Below are positions 56,196-64,000 of a stretch of 64,000 bases of DNA, in pieces (within the stretch, counting starts at the first letter, position 1; every line of letters begins with the position of its first letter). The notes below the pieces were generated by a model. It searched no databases, was not told where the DNA came from, and saw nothing but the letters and a program-made list of their open reading frames with translations. This DNA comes from Jiella mangrovi (lineage in GTDB: Bacteria; Pseudomonadota; Alphaproteobacteria; Rhizobiales; Rhizobiaceae): positions 1 to 64,000 of the forward strand of contig NZ_JAGJCF010000015.1 in assembly GCF_017815135.1 (NCBI RefSeq). The letters run 5' to 3'. The translations under genes and the position numbers were made by a program.

Positions 56196-56234
56196 AGACA
56201 GCATCGGCCGCGGCTTGTGGCCGGATCATGAAAG

Positions 56235-56273
56235 AGGGCGGTCCCGTCCGGGGTGACGGGGCCGCCCTTTTGT
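56235..56273 (+). terminator. Rho-independent terminator of the cytochrome c gene
   Basis: AGGGCGGTCCCGTC pairs with GACGGGGCCGCCCT (14 bp with one G-U pair) around a short loop, followed by TTT. It ends before the convergent Nudix gene and is the clear end of the cytochrome transcript. Confidence 0.88.
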
Positions 56274-56304
56274 CATGTGCCGGGAAACGGGCCGTTGCGG
56301 CAGC

Positions 56305-56868
56305 TCAGACTTCGCCATCGGCGATGGGCTGGCCATCGGGCATCCGGCTGCCGCTCTCGCCGGGCGGGTTGGAGAACGGCACCGGCGGCGCGCCGGCTTC
56401 GGCCTCCGCGTCATGGGCGAGCGCCCAGTGCACGGAGGGGAAGGCGAGCTCGCCATAGGGGATCGCCGCTGGCTCGAACAGCTGAACCTCCAGGCTTTCG
56501 GGGCCGGGAGCGACGTGCGCCGTCTTGAGCTTCGCCCGATAGATCAGCTGCACCTGGCTGATGCGCGGCACCGAATAGACTGCGAGGAGCCGCTCGATGC
56601 CAAGATCCGCTTCCGCCTCCTCCATGGCCTCGCGCCTTGCCCCGTCCTCCGGTGTCTCATTCAGCTCCATGTAGCCGGCCGGAATGGTCCAGAAGCCGCG
56701 CCGCGGCTCGATCGCGCGGCGGCAGAGCAGGATCCGCCCCTCATGGCGCACCACCGAGCCGACGACGATCTTGGGATTTTCATAGGCGACGTAATCGCAA
56801 TGGTCGCAGATCCTGCGCGGCAGGTTGTCGTCGTCGGGCGTGCGGAGGGAAAAGGACGGATCGATCAT
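56305..56868 (-). CDS. Nudix hydrolase with N-terminal zinc-ribbon-like segment
   Basis: A 187-aa Nudix protein. The Nudix box is GYMELNETPEDGARREAMEE, fitting GX5EX7REUXEE, with AEADL in place of the usual G-U. A CDHCDYVAYENP segment near the N-terminus resembles a half zinc ribbon (two Cys), as in the NudC/YfcD-like group. Likely substrates are nucleotide diphosphate derivatives; no narrower assignment is safe. It is convergent with the cytochrome c gene. Confidence 0.92.
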   Translation of the reverse strand: MIDPSFSLRTPDDDNLPRRICDHCDYVAYENPKIVVGSVVRHEGRILLCRRAIEPRRGFWTIPAGYMELNETPEDGARREAMEEAEADLGIERLLAVYSVPRISQVQLIYRAKLKTAHVAPGPESLEVQLFEPAAIPYGELAFPSVHWALAHDAEAEAGAPPVPFSNPPGESGSRMPDGQPIADGEV

Positions 56869-57008
56869 CGGCCTATAGATGGTCCGGCATGGTCATCGGG
56901 AAATGGGGGATGCTGTCGGTCGACGGGCCGGCGGGTTTCCTCGAGTCGGTCCATCACGGAGATGCAACCGGGTGGTTTCGCGGGCGGGGCGAGATGCGTC
57001 GTCATTCT

Positions 57009-57674
57009 TCAGCTCGTCGGCGCGCGGGCCTTCGGCTCGCGCTTCAGCGCCTCTTCGACGGCGGGCATCAGCCCGGTCTTGATCGATTCCGGCGAGAATG
57101 GGCCGGTCTGCTTGTAGAGGATCTCGCCATCGGGGGCGATGAGGAAGCTTTCGGGCACGCCGTAAACGCCCCAGTCGATGGTCGCGGCACCCTTCTGGTC
57201 GACGCCGATGGCGGCATAGGGATCACCGAGATTGTTCAGGAAGGCGCGGGCGTTTTCCGGCTTGTCCTTGTAGTTGATGGCGACGAGCCTGAAGCGCTTG
57301 TCCTTCGACAGCTGCATCAACAGGGGATGCTCTTCCCGGCAGGGCGCACACCAGGATGCGAAGACGTTGACGAGAACCGGGCGGCCGTCGCCGGGGCCCG
57401 AAAGATCGAGGCCGGGCGTCGGCGAGCCGTCCGGCAAGGTCGCGCCTTCGAGCGCCGGAAGCACCGTCATCGGCGCGGTCTTGCCGATCAGCACCGAGGG
57501 GATTTCCTTGGGATCATGCCCGGAAACGAGCTGATAGAGAAACACGCCGGCAAGGCCGAAGAACAAAAACAGCGGCAAAAGGACGACAAGCCGCGGTCCG
57601 CGACGCCGGGCCGGCTGGGGCTCGTCGGCCGGGGCGGTTTCAAGAAGTGTGTCCTTGTCCGCGCCTGCCGTCAC
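57009..57674 (-). CDS. ccmG: CcmG/DsbE thiol:disulfide oxidoreductase
   Basis: CcmG keeps the Cys of apocytochromes c reduced in the periplasm so that heme can be attached. The 221-aa protein has one N-terminal membrane anchor (LVVLLPLFLFFGLAGVFLY) and a thioredoxin fold with the active site WCAPC in ASWCAPCREEHPLL and the cis-Pro in YGVPESFLI. The start overlaps the ccmD stop by 4 bp. It is last in the ccmC-ccmD-ccmG unit. Confidence 0.96.
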   Translation of the reverse strand: MTAGADKDTLLETAPADEPQPARRRGPRLVVLLPLFLFFGLAGVFLYQLVSGHDPKEIPSVLIGKTAPMTVLPALEGATLPDGSPTPGLDLSGPGDGRPVLVNVFASWCAPCREEHPLLMQLSKDKRFRLVAINYKDKPENARAFLNNLGDPYAAIGVDQKGAATIDWGVYGVPESFLIAPDGEILYKQTGPFSPESIKTGLMPAVEEALKREPKARAPTS

Positions 57675-57862
57675 TGCCCGGCCTCCGAAGCGCTGCCCGC
57701 GGCGCTTGCCTGCGACCGGCGGCGGATGCCGCGGGCGTCGAGGCTCCTCAGGGCACGGCGCTGGGCCCGCGCATCGAAGAGGATCCAGGCGAAAAGCGCG
57801 GCGATGGCGACGGCGGAGATGCCGTAGGCGCTGGCGATGAAGGCGGAATATTCGGCCTGCAT
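57671..57862 (-). CDS. ccmD: CcmD, heme exporter small subunit
   Basis: A 63-aa protein with a single membrane helix (YGISAVAIAALFAWILF) followed by DARAQRRALRSLDARGIRRR, the basic region typical of CcmD. It stabilises the CcmABC complex and helps release holo-CcmE. It lies between ccmC (22 bp gap) and ccmG (4-bp overlap). Short but strongly supported by context. Confidence 0.93.
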   Translation of the reverse strand: MQAEYSAFIASAYGISAVAIAALFAWILFDARAQRRALRSLDARGIRRRSQASAAGSASEAGQ

Positions 57863-57884
57863 GATCGATCTTTCGAATGTCGGC

Positions 57885-58646
57885 TCAGGCTTCGGCCCGC
57901 CGGGCGGCGAGGCGCGACAGGGCCGCGACCCGGCGGCGCAGGATTTCGGTGCGCATCGCCGTCAGATGCAAAGCGAAGAAGAGGAGGGTGAAGCCCAGCG
58001 CCGAGATGAGCAGGGGCGTCAGATAGGCAGCCGGCATCGCCGGCCCGCCGACCCGCAGAACGCTCGCCGGCTGGTGCAGCGTGTTCCACCAGTCGACGGA
58101 GAACTTGATGATCGGAATGTTGACGAAGCCGACGAGGACGAGGATCGCCGCCGATCTGGCGCTCTTGCCCGGCTCATCGAGCGCCCGCGTCAGGGCGATC
58201 AGCCCGAGATACATCAGGAACAGGACGAAGACGGAGGTCAGCCGCGCGTCCCAGACCCACCAGGTGCCCCACATCGGCCGGCCCCAGATCGAGCCGGTGA
58301 TCAGGCAGAGCGCCGTGAACACCGCGCCGATGGGCGCTGCCGCCTTGACCGCGACATCGGCGAGCGGATGGCGCCAGACGAGGGTGCCGAGCGCCGAGAT
58401 GCTCATCACCGTCCAGATCATCATCGAAAGCCAGGCGAAGGGCACGTGGATGAACATGATCTCGACGGTCGAGCCCTGCTGATAGTCGGCCGGGGCCGTC
58501 AGGCCGAGAAAGAGGCCGATGGTCAGCGCGATCAGCGCCGCTCCGTAGAGCCAGGGCTGGAGCCTGCCCGACAGCTCCAGAAAGCGGGTCGGGTTGGCGA
58601 GGATCGAGAAGCGCGAGGGTTTGGCGCTGGCGGGAACATCGGTCAT
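57885..58646 (-). CDS. ccmC: CcmC heme handling protein
   Basis: CcmC transfers heme to the chaperone CcmE. The 253-aa membrane protein has six membrane segments, the heme-binding tryptophan-rich motif MWGTWWVWDARLTS, and periplasmic His residues (IHVPFAW and TLHQPAS) on either side. Its upstream neighbours should be ccmB and ccmA, but these lie 2.5 kb away past a diguanylate cyclase, a toxin-antitoxin pair and an unknown gene. Confidence 0.97.
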   Translation of the reverse strand: MTDVPASAKPSRFSILANPTRFLELSGRLQPWLYGAALIALTIGLFLGLTAPADYQQGSTVEIMFIHVPFAWLSMMIWTVMSISALGTLVWRHPLADVAVKAAAPIGAVFTALCLITGSIWGRPMWGTWWVWDARLTSVFVLFLMYLGLIALTRALDEPGKSARSAAILVLVGFVNIPIIKFSVDWWNTLHQPASVLRVGGPAMPAAYLTPLLISALGFTLLFFALHLTAMRTEILRRRVAALSRLAARRAEA

Positions 58647-58918
58647 AAGACGAATTTAGACGCTCTCGAAGAGGCGGGCAAATGGCGCTTTCGTCATTTT
58701 GCACGAAAGCGCTGCCGCGTCGCCTGCCCGAGGCGACGGGAGTCTGGTCGGGCTGTGATTAAAACGAAGTTCACACTTGTGTCCTAGAAACGCAAAGGCC
58801 GCTCGAGACTGCGGATACAGATTGTTGGACTGCGGCTTATTCTTTTGAATGCTTCGGGTGGTCTGTTCGACAGCAGTCCTGTTCAGAAACCGAGATCTGA
58901 AAGAACGAGCGTCAAGCT

Positions 58919-59944
58919 TTGGCGAAAGAACCGATCATCGCTGATACTGTCGAGGCGTTCCGGCGATCGATCCTTCTCGCTTTGTTGGGTTTCACGAGCA
59001 GTTTCGGCCTGATCTTTGCCATCCTTAATTACTACAACGACAATTATGCGGCGATGATCGGCGAGATCGCCATGGGAAGTTTCGCGTTTTTTCTTATCCC
59101 GGTCGTGAGAAGAACGAGCCATCTCATTCGATGGTCCTTTATTTATCTCGTCCTGTTCAATTCGACGATGATGCTGATCCTGACGACGCCGATGGCGGCC
59201 CCATCCGTCTTCGCCTGGGTTCTCCTGATTCCGATCCTGTCGCAGATGCTTCTCGGCCGGGCCTTGGGCGGCGGCGTCACCATCGTCTTCATGGCGATCG
59301 CCTATTCGATCTACGTCATGCGCTATTCCGAGAGCGCGGTGAACGGCAATCCCCGCGCGCTGTTCAACATCGCCGGAGTGGCGATGTGCATCTTCGGCTT
59401 TTCCTTCATCTATGAAACCTCCAGGTCGCGCGCGGAAAAGGCGCTGAAGCGTCAGGCCTATACCGATCCTCTCACGGGCCTTGGAAACCGGGCTTATCTG
59501 CATGAGCGGTTCGAGGAGGAGAAAACGCGATACGAGCGCGACGGGAGCGCCCCCGCCATCCTGCTTCTCGACATTGATTTCTTCAAGAAGATCAACGATT
59601 CCTACGGCCATGAGGCCGGCGACAATGGCCTGAAGGCGATGTCCGCCCTGTTGATCGCCAACATCCGACAGAACGACGACGTCTTCCGCTACGGCGGCGA
59701 GGAGTTCTGCGTGCTTCTGGCGAATGCCTCCGCGCAGGAGGCGCGGGATACGGCGGAGAAGCTGCGCCGGATCGTCGAGACCTCGTCCTTCGACGAGTCC
59801 GGAGAGGCGTTGCGCCTCACGACGAGCATCGGCGTCGCCTCCTGTCCGGGCGATGGCACCGATCTCCAGACCCTTCTCGGCGCCGCCGACAAGCGGCTTT
59901 ATGCGGCCAAGGTCGCGGGGCGCAACAGGGTGGTCTGGGCGTGA
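58919..59944 (+). CDS. Membrane-bound diguanylate cyclase with inhibitory site
   Basis: A 341-aa protein with about five or six membrane segments (residues 15-170) and a C-terminal GGDEF domain with GGEEF (FRYGGEEFCVLL). RQND, a fit to the RxxD product-inhibition site, lies five residues before it. The TTG at 58919 is used because it gives a sensible N-terminus before the first membrane helix; no strong Shine-Dalgarno is visible. It is the first gene of the block that separates ccmC from ccmB. Confidence 0.9.
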   Translation: MAKEPIIADTVEAFRRSILLALLGFTSSFGLIFAILNYYNDNYAAMIGEIAMGSFAFFLIPVVRRTSHLIRWSFIYLVLFNSTMMLILTTPMAAPSVFAWVLLIPILSQMLLGRALGGGVTIVFMAIAYSIYVMRYSESAVNGNPRALFNIAGVAMCIFGFSFIYETSRSRAEKALKRQAYTDPLTGLGNRAYLHERFEEEKTRYERDGSAPAILLLDIDFFKKINDSYGHEAGDNGLKAMSALLIANIRQNDDVFRYGGEEFCVLLANASAQEARDTAEKLRRIVETSSFDESGEALRLTTSIGVASCPGDGTDLQTLLGAADKRLYAAKVAGRNRVVWA

Positions 59945-60015
59945 CGGGCTGTCGGCACGATTGTGGCCCTCGATCGCATGACGTCTTTGCCACCGATATT
60001 GACGCCCGCACCTTG

Positions 60016-60033
60016 TGTACGTAAATATGTACA
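60016..60033 (+). promoter_or_regulatory. Operator of the YefM-YoeB pair
   Basis: TGTAC-GTAAATAT-GTACA is an inverted repeat just upstream of the antitoxin gene and includes a complete TGTACA at 60028-60033. TGTACA-core palindromes are the known binding sites of YefM in E. coli and Streptomyces, so this fits autorepression by the YefM-YoeB complex. Confidence 0.7.
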
Positions 60034-60055
60034 TCGACTGAGGTGGAGAATGATC

Positions 60056-60325
60056 ATGGCTGATGTCGGTTTCACGCAGTTTCGCGCCAATCTTGCCAAT
60101 CACTTCGACGAGGTGATCCGGTCGCGATCGCCGCTTCTCGTCACGCGGCAGGGAAGCGAATCCGCCGTGGTCATGGCCGCGAGCGAGTGGGAAAGGGTGC
60201 AGGAGACGCTGCATCTTCTCGGCAGTCGCAACAATGCCGGGAAACTGTTCGGCGCGATCGCCGAACTCGACGCCGGGCGCGGGGTCGAGAACGATCCCAC
60301 CACCGATATCGAAGACGGGGCATGA
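60056..60325 (+). CDS. yefM: YefM/Phd-family antitoxin
   Basis: An 89-aa antitoxin whose N-terminal DNA-binding fold reads GFTQFRANLANHFDEVIRSR, with SPLLVTRQGSESAVVMAASEW, the Phd/YefM signature, after it. The C-terminal acidic tail should fold over YoeB. ATG 60056 has GGTGGAG at a good distance; ATG 60050 is too close. The stop overlaps the toxin start (ATGA). Confidence 0.92.
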   Translation: MADVGFTQFRANLANHFDEVIRSRSPLLVTRQGSESAVVMAASEWERVQETLHLLGSRNNAGKLFGAIAELDAGRGVENDPTTDIEDGA

Positions 60326-60588
60326 AGCTCGTCTGGGCCGAGCAGGCCTGGAGCGACTATCTGCATTTTCAGGCGACGGACGAGACGATCCGGAACCGGA
60401 TCAACGCGTTGATCAAGGAAGCGAAGCGAACGCCTTTTCGGGGCATGGGAAAGCCGGAGCCGCTGAAGGGCGATCTGAAAGGGTGGTGGTCCCGCCGCAT
60501 CACCGGCGACCACCGCCTCGTCTACCGCGTCGTGGGTAAGGCCGACGACCAACGCCTCGAAATCGCGGCATGTCGCTATCATTATTGA
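60322..60588 (+). CDS. yoeB: YoeB toxin (ribosome-dependent mRNA interferase)
   Basis: An 88-aa toxin with the YoeB hallmarks: VWAEQAWSDYLHFQ at the N-terminus, FRGMGKPEPLKGDLKGWWSR with the catalytic Glu and Arg region, DHRLVYRV, and the terminal ACRYHY whose His-Tyr pair is catalytic. It cleaves mRNA in the ribosomal A site when freed from YefM. Coupled to the antitoxin by ATGA. It is inside the interrupted ccm region. Confidence 0.95.
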   Translation: MKLVWAEQAWSDYLHFQATDETIRNRINALIKEAKRTPFRGMGKPEPLKGDLKGWWSRRITGDHRLVYRVVGKADDQRLEIAACRYHY

Positions 60589-60629
60589 CCGCAGGGATCT
60601 GAAATAGAATTGCGAATTCTGTTCCGAAA

Positions 60630-61043
60630 GTGACGGAGAGGCAGGAAGTGCTGGACGAGCAGTTGCGGGTTCAAAAGGCTTCTGCCGATGACATTTTTTC
60701 CGATATCGTTCGTATCCCGGAGGACCATCGAGTTGGCGGCTCTGGGGGAACCATCCGGAATGGCGCAGTCATCCGCATTGAGCACAAAGGGCGAAAGACC
60801 TTTGCAATTGTGAGAGGGTTGGATTGTGCGCAACCCATTGTCCAGATGGACGAATTCATTCGCGACCGGCTTTGTGTGAAGCCGGGGGAATTCATCAGGA
60901 AAAGCGGAATAAGGTTGGCGAGGTGGTACGAAAAGCCTTGGTGGCTTTTATTTGTCACCAACCCAACGGTGCATGTTAGCGCTTGGCTGGCCGTGATATC
61001 GGTTGGGCTGGGCGCCCTCTCGATTTTTCTTGCTCTGTGTTGA
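60630..61043 (+). CDS. Unknown protein with C-terminal membrane helix
   Basis: A 137-aa protein, soluble for about 105 residues (TFAIVRGLDCAQPIVQMDE is the most structured-looking part), with a C-terminal hydrophobic helix (VSAWLAVISVGLGALSIFLA), so probably tail-anchored. GTG 60630 is taken; GTG 60648 is possible. Lower GC and different codon use from the ccm genes suggest transfer. I do not recognise a family. Confidence 0.6.
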   Translation: MTERQEVLDEQLRVQKASADDIFSDIVRIPEDHRVGGSGGTIRNGAVIRIEHKGRKTFAIVRGLDCAQPIVQMDEFIRDRLCVKPGEFIRKSGIRLARWYEKPWWLLFVTNPTVHVSAWLAVISVGLGALSIFLALC

Positions 61044-61118
61044 AAGAGAATCATCGTATTCTGTTTCACGTTGCCGATGCGCAAGGATGGCATAAAGGCG
61101 CCAAGCGCCGCTTGCCTC

Positions 61119-61778
61119 TCAATCCCCGCTCGCCTTCAGCGCCGCCCCCGCCGCCAGCGGCCCGAGCGCCCCGAAGAACAGCGTCAGCGCGCATAAGATC
61201 ATGAAGGGCGGCCAGAACGGGTCCGGCTGGTTGACCGCCGCATAGGTGGCCGAGACGCCGAAGATCAGGACGGGGATCGAAAGCGGCAGCACCAGCACCG
61301 AGACGAGGAGACCGCCGCGGGGCAGCGCCACGGCGACGGCGGCGCCGACGGCGCCGATGAAGACGATGGCCGGGGTCCCGACGAAGAGGGTCGCCATCAC
61401 CGCGAAGAGGGCGGCGGGCTGAAGGGCGAGGAAGAGGCCTAGGACAGGGGAGGCCAGCACCAGCGGCAGGCAGGAGGCGGCCCATAGCGCGAGGCATTTC
61501 GCCAGGACGACGATGGGCATCGGGAGGGGGCCGGCGATCAGGAGATCGAGGGTGCCGTCCTCCCGGTCGGCCTGGAACAGCCGGTCGAGGGTGAGGAGCG
61601 CTGAAAGGAGCGCGCCGATCCACAAGATCGCCGGGCCGATGCGCGACAGAAGGTTGAGGTCGGGGCCGACGCCGAAGGGTATCGTCGCGATCACCGCGAG
61701 AAAGAAGATCACGCCGGTGGTCGCCCCGCCGCCGCCGGAAAAGGCGAGCCGCAGGTCGCGGAGGAAGAGGGCGGTCAC
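61119..61778 (-). CDS. ccmB: CcmB heme exporter permease
   Basis: CcmB is the membrane subunit of the CcmAB ABC complex that releases holo-CcmE. The 219-aa protein has six membrane segments and the family segments FLRDLRLAF near the N-terminus, DREDGTLDLLIAGPLP, and GASAT-like FGVSATYAAV. It is separated from ccmA by 232 bp with two palindromic repeats, where normally there is little or no gap. Confidence 0.95.
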   Translation of the reverse strand: MTALFLRDLRLAFSGGGGATTGVIFFLAVIATIPFGVGPDLNLLSRIGPAILWIGALLSALLTLDRLFQADREDGTLDLLIAGPLPMPIVVLAKCLALWAASCLPLVLASPVLGLFLALQPAALFAVMATLFVGTPAIVFIGAVGAAVAVALPRGGLLVSVLVLPLSIPVLIFGVSATYAAVNQPDPFWPPFMILCALTLFFGALGPLAAGAALKASGD

Positions 61779-61840
61779 GGACGGGCCTCGGCGGGCAGGT
61801 GTGGCAACGGCGAGACGTGACGCGCCACCCCCACCGCGTC

Positions 61841-61969
61841 GTCATTCTCGGGCCCCGTCCCGAGAATCCAGCGATCGTCGGGTCGGTTTCGTTTCAGCTG
61901 CGCGAGGAGCGAGCGGCCGAAGCTGCGGCCGCCGCCCCTGGATTCTCGGGACGGGGCCCGAGAATGACG
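61841..61969. repeat. REPIN-like inverted doublet (locus 3) between ccmB and ccmA
   Basis: The units at about 61841-61869 and 61940-61969 are the same 30-bp palindrome as at 135-164 and 247-276, in opposite orientation, with about 70 bp between. This is the third doublet in the window and lies inside an operon (between ccmA and ccmB), so the message would carry two hairpins. Confidence 0.82.
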
Positions 61970-62010
61970 GTGTGTTGAGGGGCAGCGGCTCTTTTGCATG
62001 ATGAGAGGCG

Positions 62011-62748
62011 TCACAGCCAGCCCTCGGCTTCGGCGAGTGCGGTGTCGTCGATGGCGGGCGCTGGTTTGTCGTTCAGGCCGGCAGCGCCCTCCGGTCCGAC
62101 ACGCGGTGCGATGTGGAGCGTCTTCGCGGCCTTCAGACCGAGCGGCTGGTGGGTCGCGGCGATGACGATCCCGCCGGCCGTGAGGTGAGTTTCGACGAGG
62201 CCGGCGAAGCGTTCCTGCGAGGCCGCGTCGAGGGCCGAGGTCGGCTCGTCGAGGATCCAGACCTTGCGCTCTGCAACGAGAAGCCGGGCAAGGCTCGCCC
62301 GGCGCTGCTGGCCGGCGGAGAGATAGGAAAAGGGGATTGCGTCGAGACCGGGCAGGCCGACCGCGGCGAGCGCTTCGGCTGGCGTGGCGAGGCGATCGCG
62401 GGCCTTGGCCGCGCCGCCGAGATAGCGCGCCCAGAAGGCAAGATTGTCGCCGACGGTGACAGGGCCCTTCATGCCGTGGCGATGGCCGACGTAATGGGCC
62501 GCATCGGCCAGGCGCGCGGCCGGTTCGCCGTCGGCGGCGTCGATCCCCTCCAGGCTGATCGCGCCGGTAACGGGCGGGAGCAGGCCGGCCAGCGTGCGCA
62601 GAAGCGTCGACTTGCCGGCACCATTCGGGCCAGTGACGACGAGGGCTTCGCCCGCCGAAACACCGGTGTCGAACGGACCGGCGGCGGCGACGGAGCCTCG
62701 GCCGACGACGAGGCCGCGAAGCGCGACATGGCTCACGGAAGCTGCCAT
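62011..62748 (-). CDS. ccmA: CcmA heme exporter ATPase
   Basis: CcmA is the ATPase that powers the CcmABC(D) complex. The 245-aa protein has Walker A GPNGAGKSTL, the signature YLSAGQQRRASLARLL (LSAGQ as in CcmA), Walker B KVWILDEPTSALD and the switch His in IAATHQPLGL. ATG 62748 is used. It begins 4 bp after the stop of the flavoprotein gene, so the two are probably co-transcribed, with ccmB downstream past the repeats. Confidence 0.95.
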   Translation of the reverse strand: MAASVSHVALRGLVVGRGSVAAAGPFDTGVSAGEALVVTGPNGAGKSTLLRTLAGLLPPVTGAISLEGIDAADGEPAARLADAAHYVGHRHGMKGPVTVGDNLAFWARYLGGAAKARDRLATPAEALAAVGLPGLDAIPFSYLSAGQQRRASLARLLVAERKVWILDEPTSALDAASQERFAGLVETHLTAGGIVIAATHQPLGLKAAKTLHIAPRVGPEGAAGLNDKPAPAIDDTALAEAEGWL

Positions 62749-62752
62749 CGAA

Positions 62753-63367
62753 TCAATAGAGCGTCGCTCGGCAGCCCTGCTCCAACGCCCGGTCGATCTC
62801 GCCAAGATCGCCTTCGAGCCCGGCCTGATCCTTCAGCATCGCGCCGAGCGTCGGCATCGTCTCGCGGTCGATGCGCGTTTCGGGGTCCCAGAGCTTCGAG
62901 CGCATGAAGGCCTTGGCGCAGTGGAAATAGACCTCGTCCGTCGCAACGACGAGGGCGGAGATCGGCGCTTTGCCGCGCACAGCCATGCGATCGAGAATGT
63001 CGCGGTCGGTGCGGATCTCCGCCTGGCCGTTGATCCGTAAGGTCTCGCCCATGCCCGGAAGAAGGAAGAGGAGCCCGACCGCCGGATTGGCGATGACGTT
63101 TTCGAGGGTGTCGAGCCGGTTGTTACCCGGCCAGTCCGGTATGGCAATCCGGTCGTCGGAAAGAACAAGCGTGAATCCCGGCCTGTCGCCCTTGGGGCTG
63201 ACATCGGGCAATCGTCCCGGCGCCGACGAGCCGATGAGGACGAAGGGGCTCTTTTCGAGAAAGCGCCTGGCATGGGAATCCAGCCGGCGCATCTCTTTTG
63301 TCACCGCCAGTTCCTGCGGTTCGCCGTAAAGCGCCCGCAATGCCTCGGAGGTCGTGATGGCGCTCAT
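62753..63367 (-). CDS. Pyridoxamine 5'-phosphate oxidase-like flavoprotein
   Basis: A 204-aa protein of the PPOX split-barrel family, in the MSMEG_1061-like FMN-binding group. Typical segments are FVLIGSSAPGRLPDVSPKGD near residue 45 and NRLDTLENVIANPAVGLLFL, with LRINGQAEI after. It probably binds FMN or another flavin and acts as an oxidoreductase of unknown substrate. It directly precedes ccmA and is divergent from acnA. Confidence 0.9.
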   Translation of the reverse strand: MSAITTSEALRALYGEPQELAVTKEMRRLDSHARRFLEKSPFVLIGSSAPGRLPDVSPKGDRPGFTLVLSDDRIAIPDWPGNNRLDTLENVIANPAVGLLFLLPGMGETLRINGQAEIRTDRDILDRMAVRGKAPISALVVATDEVYFHCAKAFMRSKLWDPETRIDRETMPTLGAMLKDQAGLEGDLGEIDRALEQGCRATLY

Positions 63368-63781
63368 CGTCTCGTCCTTCCTCGCCTTTGCCTGCCTCGC
63401 GACCGACTCGCGGCGGCTGCGTCATGGGAGCGGGTGCTCGCCCTCAGGCAGTCCGCAGCAGCCTTGTCGCGCAGTCCGCGCAGACAGGCAAGAACCGCCG
63501 GGCGGCACGGCCGCCGGACGGCGCAGGGCACAAAAAGCGTCCGCTCGGCCTCTTCAGGCCTTTATAGCCATTACAAACTTGCCTATAACCCCCTCAACCA
63601 CTCCAGCGACCGGCGTGGAATCATCAAGCGCCGATCTCATGGCGCCCGCACGGCACCGACGGGCGTCAGGGCGGACAGCGGAAATGGTCGTACCCGCATC
63701 TTCGAGCGCGCTCTTCCGCGGCGCATGAAGGCCGTTCGCCCTTCGGACTATCCCATCGGTTCGAGAAGGAATGTGAGCCTC
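63368..63781. other. Divergent promoter region between the flavoprotein gene and acnA
   Basis: 414 bp with no supported gene. It should contain the acnA promoter and leader. A short AT-richer patch at 63560-63595 (TTTATAGCCATTACAAACTT) is the best candidate for promoter elements. I did not find a riboswitch-like or repeat structure. Confidence 0.5.
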
Positions 63782-64000
63782 GTGACCAATCATCCCGACA
63801 GTTTCAAAGCCAGGAAGACGCTTGCCGTCAATGGCAAGGACTATGTCTATTTCGATCTGAAGGAAGCCGAGAAGAACGGCCTTTCCGGCGCCTCGCGCCT
63901 GCCGTTTTCGATGAAGGTCATTCTGGAAAACCTCCTGCGCAACGAGGACGGGCGCACCGTCACCGCCGACGACGTCAAGGCCGTCGCCAAGTGGCTCGAC
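63782..64000 (+). CDS. acnA: Aconitate hydratase A (5' end; continues beyond the window)
   Basis: The first 73 codons encode an AcnA N-terminus: SFKARKTLAVNGKDYVYFDL, then LSGASRLPFSMKVILENLLR (the LPFSxKVLLENLLR block is diagnostic) and VKAVAKWLD. The enzyme is the 4Fe-4S aconitase that converts citrate to isocitrate; the Fe-S Cys lie beyond the window. Start GTG 63782 (AAGGA at 63766-63770); GTG 63773 is in frame but too close to the Shine-Dalgarno. Confidence 0.92.
   Translation, partial: MTNHPDSFKARKTLAVNGKDYVYFDLKEAEKNGLSGASRLPFSMKVILENLLRNEDGRTVTADDVKAVAKWLD

Overview
This window is a GC-rich chromosomal segment of an alphaproteobacterium, almost certainly Hyphomicrobiales (Rhizobiales). 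The evidence is the TCA order mdh-sucC-sucD-sucA-sucB-lpd, the dnaQ-secB-fxsA-Tim44-mltA-smr neighbourhood, acnA divergent from ccmA, an Omp25/31-type porin, a BacA transporter, the N-acetylglutaminylglutamine amide (NAGGN) osmolyte cluster, and palindromic repeats of kinds common in this order. I cannot name a genus. Most of the window is core genome; the accessory material is small and sits inside otherwise conserved operons.

Layout: 0.5-10.6 kb holds hslU, a LuxR-type solo regulator, a HicAB toxin-antitoxin pair, alkB, bacA, coaA-hisE-hisF, a DUF3800 relict broken by one in-frame stop, and a Uma2 nuclease-like gene. 9.9-15 kb holds dnaQ, secB, fxsA, and a Tim44-like/mltA/smr/XRE run with ATGA overlaps. 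15.3-28.7 kb is the TCA region; sucC and sucD are separated by about 2.3 kb carrying a VapBC-type pair, and sucB and lpd are separated by a split pentapeptide protein, an SDR remnant and a secreted protein. 29-34.7 kb holds a phosphatase, an HD hydrolase, ygfZ, an ankyrin protein, a cupin, a lone ABC ATPase and several palindromic repeats. 34.8-39.5 kb is the NAGGN operon (asnO, ngg, M42 peptidase). 39.7-41.5 kb is a GAF-GGDEF-EAL protein.

41.7-50 kb is a cobalamin-riboswitch-led operon: cbtB, cbtA, cobU/P, cobW, cobN, a GNAT gene and cobO. 50.2-54.3 kb holds a membrane diguanylate cyclase, pcaB-pcaD and a PfkB sugar kinase. 54.4-56.9 kb holds a porin, a cytochrome c and a Nudix hydrolase. 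57-62.8 kb holds cytochrome c maturation genes: ccmG-ccmD-ccmC are separated from ccmB-ccmA by a block with a second diguanylate cyclase, a YefM-YoeB pair with its operator, and an unknown membrane protein. The window ends inside acnA.

Three observations stand out. First, cobN appears to have been enlarged by in-frame insertions of palindromic repeats, so structured repeat DNA is translated as part of an essential-type enzyme. Second, REPIN-like inverted doublets of one palindrome occur at three loci. Third, core operons (suc, ccm, and probably his) are interrupted by small accessory blocks, two of which carry a toxin-antitoxin pair. I found no CRISPR array, complete insertion sequence, rRNA or convincing tRNA gene.
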